64,000 bases of DNA from Parus major (taxonomy: Eukaryota; Chordata; Aves; Passeriformes; Paridae), in the NCBI RefSeq assembly GCF_001522545.3, contig NC_031781.1, positions 12,845,706 through 12,909,705 on the forward strand, in the 5' to 3' direction. Positions 39,901 through 52,436 of the stretch are shown piece by piece. Position 1 is the first letter of the stretch. Every line of letters starts with the position of its first letter. The notes beneath the pieces were generated by a model that searched no databases, was not told where the DNA came from, and saw only the letters and a program-made list of their open reading frames with translations. The translations under genes and the position numbers were made by a program.

Positions 39901-41060
39901 TGCTGTAATGTCAATGACCACAAGTAGTCATGACCTTGGTTCTATTTGGAGGGCTTTTAAAGGTCTCCCATTGACCTTAAAAACCTAATTTCCAACATTT
40001 TAGGTAAGCCTATTATAGCAAAGATAGGAACACAGAAGGATCCATACTGGAGCAACAATTAGGTGTCTGAGTTCAGTGTTACTGTCCAGCTGTGGCCTGC
40101 GGTTTGTGCTTGTGAATTTTTTATGAAACAGAAGCAGTTGCTACCTGGCTGCAAATCCCCTCTGTGTGCTGCTGCTTTGTGCAGTGCCCGGGCTGCCAGT
40201 GGAGTTTGCAGAGAGAAGGAGCTGTTGCCATGGGAATTTTGAAAGCTGTCATTGTTTCCCCCTTTGCCAGCAATTGTGGAGGAGCGGGACTCAGTGGAGC
40301 AAATTCTTCCCGGGGTGGAACTGCTCAGCCGTGCCGAGATGCCTGGCAGATGTGGAGGCTGGCACAGCTGCAAAGGTGGACAAGAAGGGGGAGGCTTCCT
40401 TTTCCCTGCCCAAACCACTAGCAGAGCTCACAGGCAATAGGGCAGATTTGGAAATTCATGAGTACTGGGGTTATTGGGCAATCTTGTTCTTTTCCCAGGG
40501 CTTGTGCTTCTCCAGCAGTCTTCAGGAGGAGGTTTTCAAAGGAGTTCTCTATTGCTATAGAAATAGGAAAATGTGAAAATGAAAAACTCTTTTGTAAAGG
40601 TCAGCCTGAGCAGGGTGCTGGGTTGACATTTATGGCTTTCAGTAGTTCCTCTGAGTTGTTGCTTTGTTATACACAATGAAGAAACTTACTTAGAGGGCAC
40701 TAGGCAATTTTGGTTTATTGTTTTGTTTACTTGTCATTTTTTTTGGTTCTAGCACCTGTTCAATACCTCTCTGGGCAATGCTATTATAGGCAGCTGCCCT
40801 TGTGGTGCAAACCCAGACTTTCTTGGCAAAATTCTCTTTCAGTCTAACACTTCACAAGCTTTTCCCAAGCCAGAGATGAATGAGTACTCTTGGAAAGTCT
40901 GCTAAGATTCTTTAGCCTGCTATTTTCTGTGCTGTCTAAGAATTTAATCCAATAACCATTTCTAGTGGCTGTGTCAGGCTTTTGGATCAGACCCAAAGTA
41001 TGCCAAAAAAAAAAAGATTTAGGTGTTTATGAGAAACATTCTTCTGTGGCAACAGGGTAT
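36941..41060. other. Intronic sequence without a gene; AT-rich block at 39370-39700
   Basis: The block at about 39370-39700 is AT-rich and complex, with CAATTAATCATGG, GTAATTATT and GTAATTACG motifs typical of homeodomain sites. It is a weak candidate enhancer. Elsewhere I see short A or T runs only (for example an A12 run at about 41007). Confidence 0.35.
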
Positions 41061-41070
41061 TGGAGCTATG

Positions 41071-41153
41071 TTTGGGTGTATCCTCCTAATTTCGTGTGTT
41101 TCTTATGTGTGGTCAGGTAGGTTTGGGTCTATTTCCCTAATTTCTTGTGTGCC
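41071..41153. repeat. Degenerate tandem duplication, period 51
   Basis: TTTGGGTGTATCCTCCTAAT at 41071 and TTTGGGTCTATTTCCCTAAT at 41122, with their continuations, match at about 24 of 29 aligned bases. The period is a multiple of three, so an incidental ORF spanning the region contains a repeated LISCV peptide. The divergence suggests an old duplication. Confidence 0.6.
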
Positions 41154-44100
41154 CTTTAGCTCAAAAGAGATGGAAAAAGAACAGTACTTTTTCTCCCTTG
41201 CCTGTCACCTTCAGTCTCCTAAGAAAGGAAAGGTTTCACTTCTTCCTTTGTGCTCCCACTTTGCACTTTTTTTCCTTTCATTTTTTTTCCATTTTTCCCA
41301 CTGGCAATATCACTAGATAGTGTAGTGAGGCATGGAAGTGATTCCCCAGTATTTTATTTAATGCCTGAAAACTTCTTGGAGGTCTTTACAAACCTATTTA
41401 TTTGGCTCCAAATGGATGTCATCACCAAGCTGTTTGCTAGATGGTTGATACCTGGCTCTTGTCCCATTTTCTGTGACTTTGTGGCTGGATGGAAGTCTTG
41501 GGCTTGCTATCAGCACATCCTACATGCCAATTCAGAAACCAAAAAGAAATCTGAACCTCTGTTTCCTTATGCTGCTGTCTTCTTTCTTATCTACAAAGTA
41601 TTTGTGGCTATGAACTTAAGCAGATGAAGAGCCTTACCTTTCATTAATCCATGAGAAAAGGCAGAGCTCTGCTTATGAAGACTTTTGCTCCAGCCCACAC
41701 GTGCCTTGGTGAGGAAATCAGTGCCTGATCTGCCAATTTTGTGTGTTTATTTGTCCATTTACTTTCCCCCAAGTGAGGTATGACTTCTTCTTTGAGGGTT
41801 GTTTTTCCTCAGTTATCAGAGCACAAAATAAAGCAGCTGTTTGGACCAATTTCTTTTACACTCTAAGGATCATTTAGTATGCAGGAGACCAAAAACTTCA
41901 CATGCACCACAAGAAATCATGTGAGTCTAATGATGCCATTTAACAGACAGTGTTTTTCTTGGCATAAATTAAGACCCCTCAGAAAAAGTTTATAAAAAAT
42001 GAAAGAAGCTGCATTGCCTGAGGATGATGAAACAAAGGAGTGGATTGAGGAAGGCAGTTTTTTGGCTTTAAGAGCTGATAAATCCTCAGCTGAGTAAGAA
42101 ATTTACGTTGCCATACACTGAAGTTCAAGAACCGGTGTTTTCTCAGTTGAGATGAAGTTCCTCTGTTTATGGAGAAGCATTAAGTAGAGGAGGATTTTTT
42201 AGTCTAGATTCCTGTAGTTCTAGGGCATTGACTTTTGAGAGAAGACATTGCAGAGGAGGCAGTGTCTCAGATGAAAGAGCTTTTCAGAAAGCAGGTAGGA
42301 AGAATTCATATTTCTAATATAGACACGCTAAATATATGCTAAAAAGGTTGATTAAAGTGGCTACCCACATAAACGTGACAGCTAGAGCTCTGTTGTGCCT
42401 ACAGCCTGAATTTTTAAAGGGAAATCCCTTTCTTGAGTTCAAGTTCTCTATTTTTGTAGGTATAATTGACTGATGTTTCCATTGGTTTTAGTTCTCCACT
42501 TCAATGGGCTGTCTAGGATTTCAAGAGGTTTCCCTCTGCTGTCATATGCAGCACCTTCTTTACAAGACAATCTTCAAAATCTCTTTTCTTAGGCTGTCAT
42601 TCAGAGCAAAGTTATACTGATTGAGTGATTTATTTTTTTTTAATAGTAACCTCCCAGAATCCCATCCCCTATCCTTCTGGCATCAATTAGCTCTCTGTTA
42701 ACTAGGGGATGCTGTTACTTTCAGCACATCTTCAGAACTTGTAAAAAGATAATTGTTAACCCAAATGGCAATAGGACTTTTGCTAAGGCTTGTTTAGAGC
42801 TCAAAGGTTTCAGCAGTAATCAGTTTGATAAAATAATGACTTCTGTTCCCATGTGGAGATATTTCAGTCTTTTCAGGCACTGTTTGTTGAATGGAGGGAA
42901 ATGGTCATCAGATCTATGTCAGATCAGTAGAGGATGCTGAAAGTAATTGTGGCTTGTTCCCTGTAGTTTGCATCTTTGAATCCTTGTCATTCTGGATGTG
43001 AAACAGAAGCAAAAATTTTGTGTATCTCCCAGTACTGTTATGCTTACCCAGAGCATTCTATGCCACGTGTTTCAATTCAACCCAAGAGCATACAGTTTTA
43101 TTTTATTTTTTTATTAAGGTTTCACAGTTTAAACTCTTGACAGATGTAGGTGCTGGCTGTATTCAGCATGTTTTAAAACCTGGCAAAAAGTGTCTCTAAT
43201 TGACATCTAAATGTTCGTGCACACCTCCTGCACAGCCTGTTAGGGATGTCTCCACACTGCTGTGACAGCCTGCTGTTATTATACAATTATCTGCAGTGGC
43301 CTGCACAGGTAGGAGGGCTTGGGAAGCCAAGGGGGTGTGTATCTTTATTTAAGTGCTCTGTTGTCACATCCCCTGGATTAAGTGGTGATGCTGCTGCTCC
43401 TTTCCCCTTTAACCCTCACGTTACAGGCAGTGGAGCCAAACACTTCCCTGCTGCTCTTTACAAGCAGTTGGTATTGCTCCAGGGGGGCTCTGACATTGCT
43501 TTGGCTTTTTCATTTTAAATTCATGTGTTGTAGTTCAAAAGATAAAATATCCAGTTCTAGCTAACTGCCAAAAGAGTGTATTGCTTTCTGTAGGAAATCA
43601 CTTGTCTACCTTTTAATTTGCCCTAGGTGAGAAGTGAGAATGTTGAGATACCTTACCAGGCTGGGGACTGGCTGGAAGATTTGAGGGAAGCAAACACGAG
43701 AAGGCTTTTCTCAGCTCCCTGCTCTTCCCTCAGATTGCCAGTAATGTGCTGGGAAAGAGTTTCATTTAACCTTTCCCTTTTGTGCCCTTCCTAATTGAGT
43801 TTGTTCTTTAGTTTGGGACTTGCTCCTGAGAATGGGGGTCCACACACTGGAAGATTTTCAGTGAGGAGGAGTGAAATGGTAATGGAGCCCTTATTTCTGT
43901 GTTTGGCAGCCCAGCTGAGCTTTCTGACCCACAATCAGGGATCAGAAGGAGGAAGGAAGCACAGGAACTGATCACTTACCTGACACTTCTCTCTGCTTGA
44001 CTACTCAGGGTCAAGCTGTGACCACAGGCTACAGAGCCCTTCCAGATTTTTAATAGCACAAACACGTTTTTGTGAATTTTTCTAATACATCATAGTTTGT

Positions 44101-47090
44101 TTTGACTAAAGCATTGTCAGGAAAATTTACCATCATAGTGTCTTTTTCTGTGATGTGACAGAGAAGAGTTTAATAGTTTGAAAATGAATGAATTCAAAAT
44201 TGGATAGTTGAAGGTCAGAACTTACAGTGATAACTCAGCTAATGTAATATTCATACCTTAGTCTAAAATAGTGTATATCAATATGTTGTCCCTGTCTGCT
44301 ATGATTATCTAGGGTAGAAAGACATTTGTGTACTGACAAATATCTAAGGGAGCAAGAGACAGGGTGTTACACTAACTGTGCAGGAAAATTTAGGAGTGAG
44401 TGAGGCACCTGAAGAATTCATAGGCCACAAACCATTTGTCTCTTCTGACTAAAGCAAACTGTATTGTGTAAGCATTAACCACTGTCAATACTTGTCACAG
44501 TAGAATTACCTGGTCCATCCTTCAGCTGGTTCTATGCTGCAGATGAATGACTTGGTTTTTTAAAAAGCACTAAACTGGGAAGGGAAAAATAGATGTGTTT
44601 CTCAAATCAACAGCGTGGCCTGAGAACTGAAAGTTATTCCTGCCTCTCCAATATGGATGGACAAAATCAAACAGGATGCATGAGATATGGATACATTAAC
44701 ACCAAACTCCAGCCTAACACAGATCAGCATTCATTCTGTCCCAGGTCTGAGAAACAAAAGTTCATACAGGGATGTCTTTCTTAATTTTTGACATTTTCAA
44801 GTTTTACAAGGTTTGCGCTGGCAGGGATTTCTTGGACACTGCTTCATTGGCTGCTGTCTCTCACTGTCATCTCAGAGCTGGATTGCCTGGCTAGGGAATT
44901 TTTTAGTGTGTTCAAAATCTTGCTTATCCTTCATCATCCTAAAGTTAAAGATGTTATATATTTCATGAATTGTTATCCAGTGCACAAATGAGAACTATCT
45001 GCCTCTTTGGTTTTAAGGAAGGAAAGGAGGGGGCCTTGCCCTAAAGAGGCATAAGGTGAGACCACAGGACAGGGTCAGGTTGGATCCCTTGACATACAAA
45101 GAATGAGGAGGAACTGCATTTACTCAGAGAAGAATATAAAAAAATCAGCATTCATCTACAAACTCCATTGAATTGCTGACTGAGTAGACTTAGCCCCTGA
45201 ATTAATTATAAACATTCAGCCTGCAGCTGGCCAAATGAACCTTCTGTGTGCATTTATACTGTCCTGCTCCAAAAAGAGTGCATGGTCCTTTACTTGGCAT
45301 CACAAGCAAAGGTCTGATCTGCAGAGTTGAATTCTCTTGGGGGAGAAATGTAGTGTTTTGCTGAGCTGGATATGGTGAGGTCAGGATTTGATATCCCTCT
45401 CTTGGTGTGCTTATAAATATTCAGGGCAAAAGTTGAATTTGTGTTAAAGGTTTTCTTTGTTGTGTGTTGGATGTTTGGGTTTCTGTTGGTTTTAGTGAAC
45501 TTGAGATGACTTGAGGTTTCTTTAAAATGGTGTGTTTATGTGCCATTCTTACAGGTGTATGGCCAACCACATTAGTGAGGTCATTGCCAGGCTAAAAACC
45601 TGACAGCTCTCTGCTATCTTAACCAAAAAGGGTAGTCTGTAAGAGCTAATCCACTGCCTGAATGGGAGGTGATTTCTTTTTCCTGGCTTTCAAAAGAACA
45701 CTTTTTACATGAACATATGACAGAGGATCTTCTGCAAAGGAGGAGAAGCAGTTACATGCAAAATGAGAACAGAAAAATAAAGAAATCTTCAAACATGTTA
45801 GACAAATCACTTTATAAACATAAGTATTCTTCCTCTGTTCCTGTTACCAGATTTCTCAAGAGTCAAGAAAATGAATCAAAAGTAAGCATCCTTAAGAGGA
45901 TATTTAAATAGATATAGATTTTTTTAAATGCACTTTGTATTTTGCACAGTTTTCCAGTTTATAAGCCCTTTTAACTCATGAAATGGGAGAAAACTCATGA
46001 TACTTGACAGGTGGTTGCAATAATGATCAAATACCTGTCACTTGTGATTGTGCACAGTAAAGGGGGGGGGTAGGTGATCTTTCATGTCTTTACTGAGACT
46101 ACGATGGATTATTTGTATGGATATTTCGGGAAAAAATATTTTAATGTCCTGTATTTTAGGTACAACAGGAGTAAGATGGTCCTTTGTTTTTGAAAAGGTT
46201 ATAGTCAGCTACTTTAAAAAGATCATTTGAATTTACAATAATCTCTGAGGATTTATCTTGTGGATTTACAGAAACAGATCTCTCTGTCTTTAAAGCTTGT
46301 TTCTTATACAACAAAGGCGGAATTCAAATAAAAACAACAGATTTATTAAAGTGTACTTTGCAAATTCTTGTGGCCAACAGAGGAGGAAGAAATCAGAAGC
46401 TTTCCCTCAGGTTCTCTGGTTTTCCAGGCTATCCTGTCCACCCTTTTACTCCAAGCCAGGGGAAAGCTGTGTACGTGATTTTGGGTGGATGATGTTCTGT
46501 TTGCCTTGGTTGGAAGCTCAGACTGCAGCTGTTGTCATCTTCCTCTTTGTTCACTTGGTCTTGAATGGTTCACAGATGTCCATCCAGGGCTTGGGAAGTT
46601 CTACAAATAACTAAAATGTGAGGTTCATCATACTCAAGGCCAGGAAGGATGGGCCCCATAGAGAGCAGCTGTGTGCCCTGCGACAACAGGAGATGCCAAT
46701 TCCACCAACAGGGAAAAGTTCACTGGAAGAAAGAAACCCTCAGAATAAGGACATCTATTTTCCCACTTGCTGTTCAAGGGCCATCCATCTTCCAGTGAGA
46801 TCTGTGTGATGTGGCCATGCTGGAAGGAGTCCAGCAGTGTCCTCCCTGTGTGACCAGAGCCTTTCTGGTGCTCCAGGGGGAAGATCCCCACAGCACTGGA
46901 GGCTCGTTGTCCCAGTGGCACAGGTCACTCTTCACCTCCCAAATGCCATCCCCTTCCTGCAGTGGGGGCTGTGTCCTGGCCCCGTACCTGGGGGGCAGCT
47001 GTGAGCTCCCCCAGGCTGACACCGTGTGTGACACACTAAAAACATCCTGTGTGGCTGATGCTTCTCCTCTCTGTCACCAACACAGGAATG
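41154..47090. other. Intronic sequence without a gene
   Basis: I note a G9 homopolymer at 46062-46070, T-rich low complexity near 41270-41300 and a GC-richer patch at about 46640-47090 with chance ORFs on both strands. No exon, RNA gene or mobile element is identifiable. Confidence 0.5.
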
Positions 47091-47108
47091 CATAAATAAA
47101 TAAATAAC
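47091..47108. repeat. Short ATAA/TAAA tetranucleotide repeat
   Basis: CATAAATAAATAAATAAC: about four tetranucleotide units of uninterrupted TAAA repeat. Confidence 0.85.
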
Positions 47109-47139
47109 TAAACAAGCAACTCGAAAACAATTTTGTGAA

Positions 47140-48060
47140 TTTATTGTTGGCAGTTGCATTAGAGAGAGTGTAGCAGAGTGGTAGATAATACTTTTAAGCT
47201 CCTAATGGATTTTTAGAAAAGTTCTTTCTGGTTTTTTAACTGCAGGCTACAAAGTCACTGCTGCAAAATGTATTTGAGAGCCATGAGATAGAACAGATAA
47301 TTTTCTTTCACATAAAGCTTTAATGTTTTCTTTTTCCTAAAGTAAATAACACCTTGCTGAGCCATCTTTAAGTACACCAATTTCTCTCTGGAAAGGAGAT
47401 TGCAAAGGTGTTAATTACAGTGAGCAAACTAGTTATTAATTGTATTTTTACATTCTTGTCATCTATCGGTGGCTAAAGGAGGATGTGGGGGGAAGAGGTG
47501 CTACATTTGTAATCCAGGTTCCTTTCTACCAGCAGGTAAAGGATAGTGAGAACGGAGAGGGGCTTAAATTATTCAATAAGGGTTAAAGGAGCCGACATTT
47601 GGCCATGGATGGCTGGTTAATAAAAGTTCTGAAGAGCTTGCCTTTACTGCCTTTACTTTAGTGATCCGTGAACTAAAGTGTCCCCAAGTAGGATATGACA
47701 CAACAACCTGTGACTTGCTCATTAAAGGCTGATATTAAGGCCTGTCTGGGAGCTCTCTAATGCCAGATCACCGAGACCATGGACCAGAACAGCACCTCTG
47801 GAGCTCCTGCCATCCTCAGTGGCAGTGCCTCAAGGTCTGGCTCATGGTCTGCAGCACTGCTGTCCTGTGGGGCTGCTGACCACTGCTCTCAGAGCCCCTT
47901 TAAGATGAAGATAGATGATTGATGCAATGGGCTTAAGTTGGTTAATGATCTTTTAACCAGAAATAATCATCAGATGGCAATAGAGCCATGAGCTGATAGG
48001 TGTTATTGTAGCAGAGTAATGCTGTGCATGTAATTAATCTCCTGACAGTGAAGTAAGGCC
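47140..48060. other. Candidate conserved non-coding block
   Basis: This stretch combines complex AT-rich sequence with motifs such as GTTAATTACAG, TTATTAATTG, TTGGCCATGGATGGCTGG and TTTACTTTAGTGATCC, with no simple repeat and no ORF worth noting. The texture resembles intronic enhancers of developmental genes. One sequence cannot show conservation, so confidence is low. Confidence 0.25.
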
Positions 48061-51000
48061 AAACTAGGAGTTCTCTGAAGGGCTTACCTGTATGTTTACT
48101 TTATATTGCTGCTGCACAGAACCTTGGTTTTCCTGAATCTTGGGTGCTCTGTGTGGTTCTAGCATTTGCACCTCAAGAAAGGCATGGCACTTACTAGAAG
48201 AGCCCACCTGTGAACAAGTCTTAGAGAATGCATCTTATAACATTCCTCACTCACTTTTGTGCACTTCCTTAACAGCTCCTTCAGCTGCTGCTGCAGGAGA
48301 GAGAAGAGTGGGCTGGCTGGGCATCTCTGACCCACCAGGACACCCCCCTCTGTCCCTGCAGCCATTAAACAGTGTCATGCTGGAACCTGGTCACAGTAAA
48401 ATTTGACCAAAGGCAAATGAGACCAAGCAGCAGGGAGTAATTTATATTTGAACATTAGGCTGCTTTGATCATCTATGTCATCTTGGTGTTTTTGATGATA
48501 CAGTTGTATGGTCAGCAAATGTGACTGGCAGTGTCATTTCATGCTGACAGAGCATAGAATATAGGCTGATTCTACTGAGAGGCCTTTTTTGGGGAAGAGA
48601 TGTGACAGAACGTGGGTACAATCAGTTATTCAGCTCAGAACAAATATATATGGCACAGTCTCTAACAGAAAATGGTTCTGTGGAGAGATGTGCTGTAAGG
48701 AGTACTATTATATTACAGAGAGATTAAATGTGAATACAGATATGTTTTGAGGGTTTTTTGTGGGGTTATTTTGGGGTTTTTTTGTATGTGGCTATTTTCC
48801 TGGATAGCAGCATGGATTGTGGAGCATTTATGTGTTAGCAGGAGCAAGGAGAATCACTTCCATGCAAATACAAGGTTTTTCAATTGCATTATATCTGTGC
48901 TGTAGGTATCTGTAAACTGGCCTGTGCATGTATAAGGAAATCTCTCCAAACTGCTGCATTTCAACAACTCCTCAGGTCACTGTCAGTCACTGGTAGCAAA
49001 GCTCAAAGCTTTTGTTGCAAGATGAGTACTGGAAGTGTGGAACCTGCCTTGGACAAGTCCTGAGCATGGGCAGGGCTGGGTGAGCCCCTGCAGCAGTGTG
49101 GGGCACAGGCTGGAACTCTTACTGGCAGAAGGTTTGAGAGGTAGAAAGGAATTTGGGGACTTAAAATATGTATTAAAAAGAGATTTTGAAGATTGTGGTC
49201 CTTAGTCTTGATTTCCTGCTTTGAATGAGAAATATAAAGAAGATGTATGTTGTACTTTAGTGTTTGATGAAATTGTGTTGGTTCAGGATTAGGGTTAGTC
49301 ATTTATTTATTCTTACTGTTTTTTCTTGCCTCCCCCAGGTCCCTCAGAGTTTTGATGTTTTCTCAGTATATTTTATTTTCTTCCCAGCTGCAGCTATTCT
49401 GGTTTGGCCCTGTCTTTGTGCCTTAGCATGTGTATTGTTTATTCCTGTGCTGCTGTTATTGAATGGTCATTGGTTTTGATCCCTCTTATTTTCTTAAAGA
49501 TAGTTATTGCTTTGATAGTTATTGTTTGGTGTTAGTTAGTTAGAGGTTGTTTAGCTTTTGGTCTTCCTCAGAGACTGTGGGTCAAACCCTTAGCTGGGTA
49601 AAATCAATGTAATCAATAGAGCACTGCTGATGCACATCAGCACAGATGAGCCCTTGTGTAACATCAGCTCAGCAGAATCCTACTCAAATCTTTCCTTTAT
49701 TTCCTAGTTCAGCTTTTGGAAGGCATTTATGGTCACAAAACACTTGTTTTCTTTCTGCAGATCCTGTGGTTTTCAAAGCATAGAGCAAACAGAACTCAAT
49801 TAAGAATGATAGCTTTCCATTAGGCATGTCAGAAATGTACCCTTTTTTTCTGTACAAATAAATTGAACTTAGAATTTAAAAGGAAGAATTATAATATTTT
49901 CCCCAATGACTGAATGTATTAGTTCACAATTCCCATATTTCAGGTGTTAGCCATTTGCCATATTGTGACACTTTCAAACAACATCGTATCTCTTTATGCA
50001 GAGAATAATTAAGAAAATATCTGATGCCTTTTGCCTTGGCAGTAAATCCCACATACATGGGAACAAGGAGAGCCAGCAGTACTTGGCCAGCCAATCTCTC
50101 AGGACATCAACCAGCAAATGTTCCTTCTGCACCAACACCAACTGGTGTTCCACCACCCAGAATTTAAAACCACAGGTTTAAATACGTGACCCAGCCACCA
50201 CTAAAGAGGCAGCAGAAAGCTGCCAGTGGAGCCCAGCAGTGGTGACTTTGTCTCCTTCTCTAACCTTTATATATGCTGCCTCTGTGTGTCAAGAGACAGT
50301 AATACATCTTCCTAAAATAGATGGCTGCAGGATGTGCTGGTAAATTGGTTGACTGACAACATGAGCAAAATCATCAAGGGATATGTGGTTGTAACCCGTT
50401 TCCCTCACCCTGTCCTGGAGCATCTTCATGGGCAGTTAAGACTCCAGCAATACTCAGTGAATTTCAGAGATGTAGCTTCTTTTTTAAAATGTCCATTGTC
50501 TGTAAAGGAAGTTGTTAGGGAGGAAAGGGAGGATCTTCCAAAATATGACAGTAATTATGATTTGTTCTTGATGAAAAGCCTCTCCATTGCTGGGTGGGTA
50601 CCCTGCATGGTTCCTATGCATAGCACACCCACTACCTGTCCCTGTTTCAAAATAGGAAAAGCTTAAAACAAAGAAGGGAAGAGCACTGATTGCCAGGAAA
50701 TTGCAGCACAAAATGAAGGAACAGCAGAAGAAAATTCTGTTAGAAACAGGCCTCCCTTCCTGACCTGAGCTGCAGAGAGTTACAGATCACAGCACAGAAT
50801 CCAGTCTGGACGCTGCTGGGGCAGGCTGGAGGGGAGTTTAGCAGGTTTCTTCTGGTGGAGGTCAGATGCCAGATGAGGTGAACTTGGCACGAAAGAAGCG
50901 AAAAAGCCAAGTTTGAGATGTGAAAGATAGAGACAACATCATATTAAATATTTGTTTTGCCTCAGTAAACTCTGAGTTTCTACCTTTGCAATATCCTCCA

Positions 51001-52420
51001 AAGTCTCTTCGAGAAGCAGGGCCATTATTTTCCCAAAGCACTTGTGCTTTTGAGCACGTCTTCATAAGCTTTTCACATGCAGATGGAAATCTGGGCAGAA
51101 AAGTTGCTTCTCCTTTACATGACCTCGCCTTCTGCCTCAGCCTGGCCTGTTGTCAAGTTCCCACAGCATTTTTTAGAAATCTTGCATTTTCTCTTGGTTT
51201 TTCATGGTCAAGGCTATGTTGTCACCAGTGAAAGAGCACTGTTACACCATTTACTCGATAGCTGGAGAAATGAGATTAGGCTCATGCTTTATAGAAAGCA
51301 GCCCAATACAGAACTCAAGGCAACATTTTCTTGGATGTTTAAGAAAATGTTGTATTGGTTGGAGGCAGCTGGTGGCTCCTTCCCAGGCTCTGAAGTCTAA
51401 GTCCATTTTGTATATGAAGAAATAATATGTAAATAAGAATTAAGTGTTTAAATACCTTTGTGAATGTAACTGGGTTTTTTCTCTGTTTTGGAACATTTTC
51501 CTTTCCCTTGGTTCAACTCTGAGCTTTAGTTTTTAGTGGTGCCACATTAAAAGGAATTTTACAGCTTTAGAGAAACCACATCTTCCAATCTGAAAAACAG
51601 TATCCTAGCTTGTATTTCAGATCTGTCTTTGAAGTTACCCTTGATGTAATTCATCAATACCTTTAAGGAAATAGAAAGGAGACTGCTCTCAGTTAATCAC
51701 AGAAAAAAAATATCATTACCTAATCATATACACATAGGAAAATTTCAGAGCTTTCACTGTGATTAATCATATAATGTGCAATACTTGGCAATTAGTCTAG
51801 ACTGACTTTAAGGAGTTCTATGTCACAAATTTTAGGCACAAAAAAACATCAGTTTGTTGTATTTCAGATGTCTAATACTTTAAAAAATAGATTTGTTTAC
51901 TTCTTTTAAAATACTCTTTAGAGCTCTTTTTGAGTGTGTGTTACAGACCTGCCAAGGTTCTTCCTGCAGTTACACATTCACTTGTTAATGACTTTGTCTT
52001 AATCAATACTTTCTCAAATGGAGATGCTCAGATATTTCAAGAGTCACCTTAAAAGACCTCTGGCAGATAAATAATTAAACGACCTGCTGGCTGCCTTCCT
52101 GCATGCAGAGAACTTCTGGTAGAAACCTAATTGTTTGATTTCAAAAATCAAAACCTGCCAACCCCTTGAAAAAAGCAGTTTTAGCTGTTTGAAGAATCTC
52201 ACTGCTTTTAACAGGTCATTGTAGCGATGAGCTGCAGAGTGAAAAGAGAGATACTTTTGTTCATTAAATCTTGTAGCTTGCAGAAGAGGAGTAGAACGAA
52301 GGGGGAAGTGTTGAAAACTAGTACATAAAATCTCATCTTGTCAGGCTGCTAAGAGCTTGATCCAGGAGTTGCTCAAGTGTCTGTACAACCTGCTGGTGTC
52401 TGTTGTGTTGAGAGCATTTT

Positions 52421-52436
52421 GCACGTGCACACGTGC
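52421..52436. promoter_or_regulatory. Two tandem CACGTG E-boxes
   Basis: GCACGTGCACACGTGC contains two perfect CACGTG palindromes, at 52422-52427 and 52430-52435, separated by two bases. CACGTG is bound by bHLH factors such as USF, MYC/MAX and CLOCK/BMAL1. Tight pairing is uncommon in CpG-poor intronic DNA, but occupancy is unknown. Confidence 0.4.

Noticed and set aside
49286..49297. ATTAGGGTTAG as interstitial telomeric repeat
   Set aside because: Fewer than two TTAGGG units; expected by chance.
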